In this document: in pieces, positions 15,364 to 22,584 of the stretch
How positions within the stretch are numbered: the first letter of the stretch is position 1
Layout of the letters: every line of letters starts with the position of its first letter
Assembly: GCA_049510055.1 (NCBI GenBank)
Contig: JBEKZI010000021.1
Span: 1-53,474 of the forward strand
Origin: JALHTV01 sp049510055
Lineage (GTDB): Bacteria > Planctomycetota > Phycisphaerae > SM23-33
DNA length: 53,474 bases
Direction: 5' to 3'
The notes under the pieces: model-generated
The model's database searches: none
What the model saw: only the letters and a program-made list of their open reading frames with translations
Told to the model about the DNA's origin: nothing
Program-made: the position numbers and the translations under genes

Positions 15364-18063
15364 CTACTCTACGCTCTGGAGGGGCCGGCGGCTGCTCTTA
15401 TTGTTGCTATTGTTAAAAGCCTTCCAGGTTTCAAAAGCCGCAAACGGGATCAGCGAGCAGGCGATCGCGATTCCCCACTGCCGCCCACTGAGGGCCGCGG
15501 TGCCGAACATCGTCCGCAGCGGCCCGACCAGCACGGTGGAGACGGCGATTGCGCCGCTGATCAGCAGGGCCCCCAGCAGCGAGGGGTTGGTCCGCAGATC
15601 GATCCGCCAGAAGTTCCGCGTTTCGCTGCGGAAGCTGTACGCGCGGGAAAGCTCCGCCAGCGTCAGCGTCATAAAGGCCATGGTTTCAGCCACCCTGTCC
15701 TCCTGGCCGCGCGGCAGGTGCCACTGCTTGCCGGCCAGGAAGCTGGCGATGACGGCTGCGGCGATGAAGACAGCGTTGAACAGGATCACCCTCAGGTGCA
15801 GGCTGCCGACGATGCCCTCGCGGGCGTGGCGCGGCTTGCGGCGCATCACACCGACATCGGCGGCGTCCACGCCCAGCGCCAGGGCCGGCAGGCCGTCGGT
15901 CAGGAGGTTGATCAGCAAAATCTGCACCGCTGACAGCGGCGAGGAGAAGCCCGCCAGGATGGGGCAGAACACCACGAAAATCTCCCCCAAGTTGCAGGCC
16001 AGCAGGTAGAGCACGAACTTGCGGATATTGTCGAAGATCACCCGCCCTTGCTCGATGGCGTGGACGATGGTCGCGAAGTTGTCGTCGGCCAGGACCATGT
16101 CGGCGGTTTCCTTGGCCACGTCGGTGCCGGTGACGCCCATGGCCAGGCCGATGTCCGCCCGCTTGATGGCCGGGGCGTCGTTCACGCCGTCGCCCGTGAC
16201 GGCCACCACTTCCCCGGCGTCCTGAAGGGCCGCGACGATGCGGAGCTTCTGCTCGGGATGCACGCGGGCGAAGACGCGAATGTGTTCGATCCGCCGGTGG
16301 AGCTCCTCGTCGTTCATCGTCTCCAGCTGCGCGCCGCTGACGACCTCTTCGCCGGCGCCCAGCATGCCCAACTGCTCGGCGATGGCCTTGGCGGTGGCGG
16401 CGTTGTCGCCGGTGATCATGACGGTGGAGATGCCGGCCGAGCGGGCCTCTTCCAGTGCGGCCCTAGCCTCCGGCCGCGGCGGATCGATCAGGCCCATCAG
16501 GCCCACGAAGACCAGGCCATTTTCGTCCTGCGGGTCGATTCGATTTTTTTCGTCCATCTCGCGCCAGGCAAAGCCCAGCACCCGCAGGGCCGCGGCCGCC
16601 ATGGCCGTCAGGCGGGCGTGGATGGCGTCCTTCTGCCGCGGCGACAGCACCTGGACCGCCCCGCCGACCAGGACGTGCGTACAGCGGTGCAGCAGGATGT
16701 CCGGGGCGCCCTTGACCGCCAGGCGCGTGCCGCCTCCGTCGCCAAAACGGTTCAGCGTGGACATCAGCTTCCGCGCGGAGCTGAAGGGCAGCTCCGCCAG
16801 GCGCGGACGCCTGCGGCGGAGTGCCTCGGCGGTTGTCCCTTGTGTGTTGACGTATTCCACCAGCGCCAGTTCGGTGGCCTCGCCGAATCGCCGGCCGTCG
16901 GAATCCACGCGGGCGTCGTTGCACAGGGCCGCGACGGCCAGCAGGTCGTCGCGGGCCGGTGAGCTCCCGGCGGGCGTGGCGCCCAAAATCTCCTCCGCCG
17001 TGACGGCCTGCGTGACGGTCATGCGGTTTTCGGTGAGCGTGCCGGTCTTGTCGGTGCAGATGACCGTCGTGCAGCCCAGCGTCTCGACGGCCGGGAGCTT
17101 GCGGACGATGGCGTTGCGGCGGCTCATGCGGAGCACGCCCAGGGCCAGGACGATCGTCGTCACGGCCGGCAGCCCCTCGGGGATGGCGGCCACGGCCAGG
17201 CTGACGGCCGTCATGAACATCCGCTGCACGAACTGCCAGGAGGTCTGCTCCCCCGGCCGCAAAACGTTCCACAGCAGCCCGGCGGCGAACATCGTCACGC
17301 AGACCGCCGCCGTCAGCACGCCCAGCAGCTTGCCCAGCCCGGCCAGGTTGCGCTGCAACGGCGTGACGGTAGCCGGGGCCTGCTGGAGCATGGCCGCGAT
17401 GTGCCCGATCTGCCGTTCCATGCCGGTGGCCACCACCAGGCCCCTCCCGCGCCCGTAGGTCACGTGCGTGCCGGCGTAGGCCATGTCGGCCCGGTCGGTC
17501 AGCTCGGTGGCGGCCGGAAGCGGGTCGGCGGACTTCTCCACGGCCGCCGATTCGCCGGTGAGGCTGGCCTCGTCAATCTGAAGATTGTAGGCCTCCAGCA
17601 GGCGCATGTCGGCCGGAACGGCGTCGCCCTCGGCCAGGACCACCACGTCGCCGGGCACCACGTCGTTGGAAGCCACCTGAAGCTCCCGCCCGCCGCGGAT
17701 GACACGGCAGATCGGGACGGACATTTTTTTCAGGGCCTCCAGCGCCCGGTCGGCCTTGTGCTCCTGAAAGACGCCCAGCACGGCGTTGATGACCAGGATG
17801 GCCAGGATGGTGATCGCATCGGTGAACTCCCCCAGCAGGAACGACACCAGGCACGCCGCCACCAGGACCCCCACCAGCACGTCCTTGAACTGGGCCAGGA
17901 ACATCCCCGCCAGGGTCTTGCGGACGGCCTCGGGCAGGACGTTTTTACCAAACCGCTCCAGCCGCCGGGCGGCCTCGGCGTCCTGAAGCCCGACGGCGGG
18001 GTCGCTCCCGACCGCCTGGGCGGCCGCGACAGCAGTCAACGCGTGCCAGTCCTTAGTTTCCAC
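15364..18063 (-). CDS. Calcium-type cation-transporting P-ATPase (P2A)
   Basis: An 899-residue ATP-driven cation pump of the inner membrane. It has an N-terminal cation-ATPase segment, TGES at 169-172 in the actuator domain, PEGLP in helix M4 (295-299), the phosphorylation site DKTGTLT (Asp338), KGAPD in the nucleotide domain and TGDGVNDAPA in the hinge. In M5, NLGE matches the Asn/Glu pair that binds Ca2+ in SERCA; in M6, NLLTDGLP matches the Asn/Thr/Asp set. With PEGLP this makes Ca2+ export the best assignment, with Mn2+ also possible. The start codon is GTG with GGGAGG about 13 nt upstream. It has no functional link to the flanking genes that I can see. Confidence 0.9.
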   Translation of the reverse strand: METKDWHALTAVAAAQAVGSDPAVGLQDAEAARRLERFGKNVLPEAVRKTLAGMFLAQFKDVLVGVLVAACLVSFLLGEFTDAITILAILVINAVLGVFQEHKADRALEALKKMSVPICRVIRGGRELQVASNDVVPGDVVVLAEGDAVPADMRLLEAYNLQIDEASLTGESAAVEKSADPLPAATELTDRADMAYAGTHVTYGRGRGLVVATGMERQIGHIAAMLQQAPATVTPLQRNLAGLGKLLGVLTAAVCVTMFAAGLLWNVLRPGEQTSWQFVQRMFMTAVSLAVAAIPEGLPAVTTIVLALGVLRMSRRNAIVRKLPAVETLGCTTVICTDKTGTLTENRMTVTQAVTAEEILGATPAGSSPARDDLLAVAALCNDARVDSDGRRFGEATELALVEYVNTQGTTAEALRRRRPRLAELPFSSARKLMSTLNRFGDGGGTRLAVKGAPDILLHRCTHVLVGGAVQVLSPRQKDAIHARLTAMAAAALRVLGFAWREMDEKNRIDPQDENGLVFVGLMGLIDPPRPEARAALEEARSAGISTVMITGDNAATAKAIAEQLGMLGAGEEVVSGAQLETMNDEELHRRIEHIRVFARVHPEQKLRIVAALQDAGEVVAVTGDGVNDAPAIKRADIGLAMGVTGTDVAKETADMVLADDNFATIVHAIEQGRVIFDNIRKFVLYLLACNLGEIFVVFCPILAGFSSPLSAVQILLINLLTDGLPALALGVDAADVGVMRRKPRHAREGIVGSLHLRVILFNAVFIAAAVIASFLAGKQWHLPRGQEDRVAETMAFMTLTLAELSRAYSFRSETRNFWRIDLRTNPSLLGALLISGAIAVSTVLVGPLRTMFGTAALSGRQWGIAIACSLIPFAAFETWKAFNNSNNKSSRRPLQSVE

Positions 18064-18178
18064 GATTTGCGCACCGACCTCCCGGCCAGAACGTTAAAGG
18101 CAGGCAGGAAGCACCGTCAATGAAAATCGGAAGGATGAAAGGAAGGCTGGAACGCCGTCGGGCACAACCCCCGCACGA

Positions 18179-18841
18179 TCAGCGCATCACCCATTCCTCG
18201 TCGAGGAAATGGACCGTCGCGGCGGACCGGGCCGCGGGCTCCCCGGCGACCGCGTAATGGCGCTCCAGCGTCTTGGCCAGGAGGATCGTGGTCTTGACGA
18301 CCTCGACCTTCTTGCCGGCCGCGTCGGTCTCCGTCACGTGGATGGGCTTGGGAAGCTGGAATTCCTCCGTCTCGCCGCTCAGCCCGCTGACGAACACGTC
18401 GAACGCGCTGGCGTTGGGGTCGAAGTCGGTCCAGATGGCCACGCCTTCCTTGGCGTTTTCGGCGCCTTGAAGCAGGCTGCCCGTCGTGCCCGAGAGGTCC
18501 TCCAGCAGCGGGTCGTTGTACGTTTTCTTGATTTCCTCGAAGACCGAGCTGGGGACCTGATGCCAGGCGCGGAGCACCTGGCCGCTGTCGGTGTACAGGA
18601 GGAACTCCGGCACGAAGATGCGGTCCTGGCCGGTGTTGTTGGTGACCTTGTAGCGCAGGTACCAGAAGGTCCGCGGGGCGGCCTCGGTGGGCAGCTTCAC
18701 CTGGATGGGCAGGATGTCCCCGAAGGTGATGTCGATCTGCCAGTACCGGGGGATTTCCGCCGGTTTGGGTGCGGTCCAGCCCTGGGCGGCAAGGGCGATA
18801 AGGACAGCCGCCGCCAGCAGGCCCGCTGCGCTCGCTTTCAT
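18179..18841 (-). CDS. Exported protein of unknown function
   Basis: A 220-residue protein I do not recognise. It begins with a signal peptide: MKAS, a hydrophobic stretch GLLAAAVLIALAAQG and a likely cleavage after WTA (about residue 24). The mature part has no membrane helix. It looks like a beta-rich domain with FWYLRYKVTNNTGQDRIFVPEFLLYTDSG, the sort of segment found in immunoglobulin-like or DUF-type periplasmic proteins of planctomycetes, and few cysteines. The C-terminus reads VHFLDEEWVMR. It is 115 nt upstream of the P-ATPase, in the same direction, and diverges from the RuMP genes. No function is proposed. Confidence 0.7.
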   Translation of the reverse strand: MKASAAGLLAAAVLIALAAQGWTAPKPAEIPRYWQIDITFGDILPIQVKLPTEAAPRTFWYLRYKVTNNTGQDRIFVPEFLLYTDSGQVLRAWHQVPSSVFEEIKKTYNDPLLEDLSGTTGSLLQGAENAKEGVAIWTDFDPNASAFDVFVSGLSGETEEFQLPKPIHVTETDAAGKKVEVVKTTILLAKTLERHYAVAGEPAARSAATVHFLDEEWVMR

Positions 18842-18941
18842 GGTCCACTCCTCCGGCGGCCCGGACGGCCGCCGTACCCTCTAACCCTAAGATCGGCGAG
18901 AAGAAAAGTCAACTCCAGCAGTGGCCCGCCCACCCGCCTTC

Positions 18942-18970
18942 TTGCCCCCCGCTCCCCGGACGGCTATGCT
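18942..18970 (+). promoter_or_regulatory. Candidate sigma-70-like promoter for the hexulose-phosphate genes
   Basis: TTGCCC, 17-nt spacer, TATGCT, in the divergent gap 60 nt before the ATG at 19030. The leader between them carries two GC-rich inverted repeats (CCGCCAGGTGGCGG and the nearby CCCGCC/GGCGGG). Confidence 0.4.
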
Positions 18971-19029
18971 GGATGGGCTGAGGGGCGACCCGCCAGGTGG
19001 CGGGCCCGCCGCCAGGCGGGGAGGAACCG

Positions 19030-20340
19030 ATGGCCCGAATCAAACTGCAAGTGGCGCTGGACTTCCTGGAGCTGCCGCGGGCGCTGGCCGTGGCGCATGC
19101 GGCCGCGGAGGCCGGCGCGGACTACCTGGAGGCCGGCACGCCGCTGATCAAAAGCGAAGGCCTCGAGGCCGTCCGCCGCCTGCGCGCGGAGTTCCCCGGC
19201 AAAACGATCATCGCCGACATGAAGACGATGGACGCCGGGCGGATCGAGGCCGAGGCGGCCGCCAAGGCCGGAGCGAACATGATGACCGTCTGCGGCACGG
19301 CGGTCGGCGGCACGATCCGCGAGGCCGTCGAGGCCGGGCGGCATTACGGGTTGCTCGTGGCCGTGGACCTGCTGGGCGTGGCCGATCCGCTGGCCCTGGC
19401 GGCGAAGGCGAAGGAACTCGGCGCCGCCCGGCTGGACGTGCACTGCTCCATCGACGCCCAGATGGCCGGCGCCGACCCGCTGGCGATCCTCAAGGCGCTG
19501 CGCGGCGCCACCGACCTGACGCTGGCCGTGGCCGGCGGCATCAACAGCGAGACCGCCGCCGCGGTCGCCGCGGCCGGGGCGGACGTGGTCATCGTCGGAG
19601 GGGCGATCACCAAGGCCGCCGATCCCAAGGCCGCCACCGCCGCCATCCGCAAGGCCATCGACACCGGCCGACCCGTCGCCAGCGAGCACTTCAAGCGCAC
19701 CGATGGGACGAATCTGCGGGCGATCCTGGCCACCGTCCGCACCAGCAACATCTCCGACGGCACGCACCGTCAGCCCTGCCTGGCGGGCCTGCGGCCGATC
19801 TGGCCCGGCGTGGCCGCCTGCGGGCCGGCGGTCACCGTGCGGACGATGCCGGGCGACTGGTCCAAGGTCGTCCAGGCCATCGACGCCGCCCAGGAAGGCG
19901 ACGTGATCGTCGTGGACGCCGGCGGGCTGCCGCCGGCCGTCTGGGGCGAGCTGGCCACCGAGAGCGCCAAGAACAAAAAATTGGCCGGGATCGTCGTGCA
20001 CGGAGCGGTCCGCGACACCGCCGACATACGCAAGCTGAAGTTCCCCGTCTGGGCCGCGGCGGTGACCTCACACGCCGGCGACCCCAAGGGGCTGGGCGAG
20101 ATCAACGTGCCCGTCACGATCGCCGGCCAGCGGATCTGCCCGGGCGATTGGATCGTGGCCGACGACGACGGCGTGATGGTACTGCCCCGCGACCGGGCCG
20201 TGGAGATGGTCAACCGCGCCGCCGACGTGCTGGAGGCGGAGAACCGCATCCGCGCCGAGATTCGCGGCGGCAGCACGCTGGGCAAGGTGCTCAACCTGCC
20301 CCGCTGGGACCAAAAAGGCGGCGGACCGGAGATAGGTTGA
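19030..20340 (+). CDS. 3-hexulose-6-phosphate synthase fused to an RraA-type domain
   Basis: A 436-residue fusion. Residues 1-215 form an OMP decarboxylase-type barrel that condenses formaldehyde with ribulose 5-phosphate. DMKTMD (Asp63, Lys65, Asp68) is the catalytic triad, followed by the VCGTAVGGTI segment and phosphate loops AGGIN and IVGGAITKA. Residues 220-436 are an RraA/HMG-aldolase-like domain with ISDG, GLPPAVWGELAT and VVHGAVRDTADI, the last holding the Arg-Asp pair of this fold. The fusion is known from archaea and some bacteria as HPS/ribonuclease regulator; what the second domain does is unsettled. The ATG was chosen with GGGGAGGA just upstream. The stop codon abuts the ATG of the isomerase gene, so the two pathway enzymes are coupled. 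Confidence 0.88.
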   Translation: MARIKLQVALDFLELPRALAVAHAAAEAGADYLEAGTPLIKSEGLEAVRRLRAEFPGKTIIADMKTMDAGRIEAEAAAKAGANMMTVCGTAVGGTIREAVEAGRHYGLLVAVDLLGVADPLALAAKAKELGAARLDVHCSIDAQMAGADPLAILKALRGATDLTLAVAGGINSETAAAVAAAGADVVIVGGAITKAADPKAATAAIRKAIDTGRPVASEHFKRTDGTNLRAILATVRTSNISDGTHRQPCLAGLRPIWPGVAACGPAVTVRTMPGDWSKVVQAIDAAQEGDVIVVDAGGLPPAVWGELATESAKNKKLAGIVVHGAVRDTADIRKLKFPVWAAAVTSHAGDPKGLGEINVPVTIAGQRICPGDWIVADDDGVMVLPRDRAVEMVNRAADVLEAENRIRAEIRGGSTLGKVLNLPRWDQKGGGPEIG

Positions 20341-20886
20341 ATGTCTGACAGGGACACAGTTCGAGTCGCCGGCCAGGAGTTGCTGACCCGCATCGCGGCC
20401 GTGATGAACAAGGCCGACTGGAAGGGTTTGCTGGAGCTGGCCGACCTGCTGCCGCGGGCGCGGCGGACGTTCGTGGCCGGCGCCGGCCGCAGCGGCCTGG
20501 TGGCCCGCAGCTTCGGCATGCGACTCATGCACGCGGGACTCCCCGCCTTTGTGCCCGGAGAGACCATCACCCCCGCCGCCGGCAAGGGCGACCTGCTGGT
20601 GGCCATCAGCTGCACCGGCGCCACCGGCATCACCGAATACATCACCCAGCGCGCCCGCCAGCTCGGCGCCCAGGTCGTGGTTCTGACGGCCGAGCCTCAA
20701 AGCGCCCTGGCCCAAAAGGCCGACAAGATCGTCGTCATCCCCGCCAACGACGACGACATCGTGCTTCGCGCGGCGGTCTTCGAGCACGCGGCCAGCCTGT
20801 GCCTGGACGCCGTCTTCAACGTGCTGTCGGACCGGCTCAAGCTGGACATGGACGCCTTCCGCCAACGCCACGCCAACCTGGAATAG
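20341..20886 (+). CDS. hxlB: 6-phospho-3-hexuloisomerase
   Basis: A 181-residue SIS-domain protein that converts hexulose 6-phosphate to fructose 6-phosphate, the second step of the ribulose monophosphate pathway; run backwards, it can supply ribulose 5-phosphate. It has AGAGRSGLVARSFGMRLMH and PGETITPA, typical of PHI. The catalytic Glu corresponds to the FE of AVFEHAASLCLD. The phosphate-binding loop reads SCTGAT where most PHI proteins have SGSG(E/R)T, a variation that keeps Ser and Thr. The C-terminal RHANLE matches the usual RHxNLE ending. The ATG directly follows the TGA of the synthase gene. Confidence 0.9.
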   Translation: MSDRDTVRVAGQELLTRIAAVMNKADWKGLLELADLLPRARRTFVAGAGRSGLVARSFGMRLMHAGLPAFVPGETITPAAGKGDLLVAISCTGATGITEYITQRARQLGAQVVVLTAEPQSALAQKADKIVVIPANDDDIVLRAAVFEHAASLCLDAVFNVLSDRLKLDMDAFRQRHANLE

Positions 20887-20892
20887 TTTTCT

Positions 20893-20950
20893 ACAGCACA
20901 GCCGCTCTCGGCCGTGCTGTTACCGTAGCACGGGCGTCTGGCCCGTGGCT
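20893..20950. repeat. Tandem intergenic hairpins of the HGPDARAT type
   Basis: Two perfect hairpins fill the space between convergent genes. The first is ACAGCAC-A-GCCG-CTCT-CGGC-C-GTGCTGT; the second is CACGGGC-GTCTG-GCCCGTG. Read on the minus strand the second spells HGPDARAT, a signature of a repeat family scattered through planctomycete intergenic regions. No T-tract follows either hairpin, though they could still stop convergent transcripts. Confidence 0.65.
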
Positions 20951-21660
20951 CACTTCGCCGGCACGCCCACAGGGATCAGGTAGCACACCGTCTGCCCGGC
21001 CGGCAGTTGCAGGACCTTGGCCACGTCCGCGTCGCTGAAGCCACCGACCGGCACCGCGCCCAGCCCCAGCGCCACGGCCTCCAGGAGCAGGTTCTGCGCG
21101 GCGTGCCCGACCTCCAGCTCGATGAACTGCTGCGTGCGGCCGCCGGAGCGGCCTCCGAATCGGCTCGGCACGGCCGTGATGACGAACACCGCCGGCGCCT
21201 GGGCCACGGCGGGCTGCCGGCCGGCGGAGGCCCGTAGCGTCGCCAGCGCGTCGCCTTCGATGACCGTCTCCAGGGCGTGCTTGGCGGGCAGATAGTGGCT
21301 GGCGCCCTGGGCCGTCACGACGTACAGCTCCAGCGGGTAGCGGGCCATGGCCGAGGGGGCCGTGCGCAGGCCGCGCTTCGGCTCGGTGACGCCCTGAGCG
21401 GCCCAGCAGAGCTGGCCGATCTGCTCGATCGTCAGCGGCGTGGGGACGAACTTCCGTATGGACCGCCGGGCGGCCAAGGCTTCCTCCAGCGACATCGTGC
21501 CCTTGGTCACCGGCGGAGGCAGGGCCACGGCCGGCTTGGTCGTAGCCTGGGCTGGCTGGGTCGTTGCTCCAGCCGGTTGTGTGGTCGCCTGGGCCAGGCA
21601 GATCACTGTCACCGCAAGGGCCAACAGGACGGGTACGACAAATCGAAGGGTTCTCATCAT
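20950..21660 (-). CDS. Exported nitroreductase-family protein
   Basis: A 236-residue protein with an N-terminal signal sequence (MMRTLRFVVPVLLALAVTVICLAQA) followed by a Thr/Gln/Pro-rich spacer of near-repeats (ATTQPAG, ATTQPAQ, ATTKPA). The nitroreductase domain starts near residue 55 with LEEALAARRSIRKF, the FMN-phosphate-contacting Arg-Arg-Ser, and continues with LCWAAQGVT, HAAQNLLLEAVALGLGAVPVGGF and a C-terminal LIPVGVPA. This is the SagB-like branch. FMN proteins are usually cytosolic, so the export signal is notable. The ATG was chosen over a TTG two codons upstream because AAAGGAG is 7-8 nt before it. It diverges from proC. Confidence 0.8.
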   Translation of the reverse strand: MMRTLRFVVPVLLALAVTVICLAQATTQPAGATTQPAQATTKPAVALPPPVTKGTMSLEEALAARRSIRKFVPTPLTIEQIGQLCWAAQGVTEPKRGLRTAPSAMARYPLELYVVTAQGASHYLPAKHALETVIEGDALATLRASAGRQPAVAQAPAVFVITAVPSRFGGRSGGRTQQFIELEVGHAAQNLLLEAVALGLGAVPVGGFSDADVAKVLQLPAGQTVCYLIPVGVPAK

Positions 21661-21776
21661 GGCCAATCTCCTTTATTGCCGATTGCCGATTAATCCTATC
21701 CCCCGCCGGCTTCAATGTCAGGGGCTTTTCATCGCCGGGCGGTTGGGTTACTCTGGCGGGCCGGAGGGGACAAGCC

Positions 21777-22583
21777 ATGACGAGCAAATACGAACTGGGC
21801 ATCATCGGTGCCGGGCAGATGGCTGAGGCCATCGTGCGCGGCGCGATTCGCGGCGGCGTGCTGAAGGCCAAAGGCATTCTGGCGGCCGATCCATCGACGG
21901 AGCGCCGGCGGGCGTTTGAGGCGATGGGCGTGGCTTGCTCGGCCGACAACGCCGCAGCCGCCGCGTGCCCTCGCGTGCTCCTGGCCGTCAAGCCGCAGGT
22001 GATGCCGGCCGCGCTGAGCGAAATTGCTCAGGCCGTGCGGGCCGATGCGACGGTCATCTCCATCGCCGCGGGCGTCACGGCCGCCGCCATCGACAAGGCC
22101 CTAGCCGGCCGCGGGCGGATCGTCCGCGTGATGCCCAACACGCCGATACTCGTCGGCTACGGTGCTTCGGCCATCGCCGCCGGCCCGCGAGCGACCGAGG
22201 CCGACCTGAAATGGACGGAAAATCTGTTCGCCGCCGGCGGGCTGGTCTGCCGCGTGGCGGAAAACCTCATGGACGCCGTGACGGCCGTTTCCGGCTCCGG
22301 GCCGGCGTATTTCTTCTATCTGGTCGAAGCCATGGTCGCCGCCGGTGTGGCCGAGGGTCTGGACGAGAAAACCGCCCGTGCCCTGGCCGCGGCCACCTGT
22401 GCCGGGGCCGGAAAAATGCTCACCGAGACCGCCGAATCACCCCAGGCGCTCCGCGCCAAGGTCACCAGCCCCGGCGGCACGACCCAGCGGGCCGTCGAGA
22501 CGCTGGAGGCCGCGAAAGTCAAAGACGCCCTCATCGCCGCTATCCGCGCCGCAGCCGCCCGAAGCCGGGAACTGGGGAAGTAG
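21777..22583 (+). CDS. proC: Pyrroline-5-carboxylate reductase
   Basis: Last step of proline synthesis, reducing pyrroline-5-carboxylate with NAD(P)H; cytosolic. The 268-residue protein has the nucleotide-binding GIIGAGQMAEAIVRG at 8-22, VMPNTPILVGYGASAIAAG near 120, and the family signature AVSGSGPAYFFYLVEAM. The C-terminal substrate region includes KVTSPGGTTQRAVETLE. All expected elements and length are present. The ATG has GGAGGGGA 6-7 nt before it; longer in-frame extensions run into the divergent nitroreductase gene. It ends 1 nt before the end of the convergent membrane protein gene. Confidence 0.95.
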   Translation: MTSKYELGIIGAGQMAEAIVRGAIRGGVLKAKGILAADPSTERRRAFEAMGVACSADNAAAAACPRVLLAVKPQVMPAALSEIAQAVRADATVISIAAGVTAAAIDKALAGRGRIVRVMPNTPILVGYGASAIAAGPRATEADLKWTENLFAAGGLVCRVAENLMDAVTAVSGSGPAYFFYLVEAMVAAGVAEGLDEKTARALAAATCAGAGKMLTETAESPQALRAKVTSPGGTTQRAVETLEAAKVKDALIAAIRAAAARSRELGK

Positions 22584-22584
22584 C

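Noticed and set aside
18921..20348. A plus-strand frame overlapping the synthase-RraA fusion in another phase
   Set aside because: Arg/Gly/Ala-rich with no domain, while the chosen frame has intact catalytic motifs throughout.
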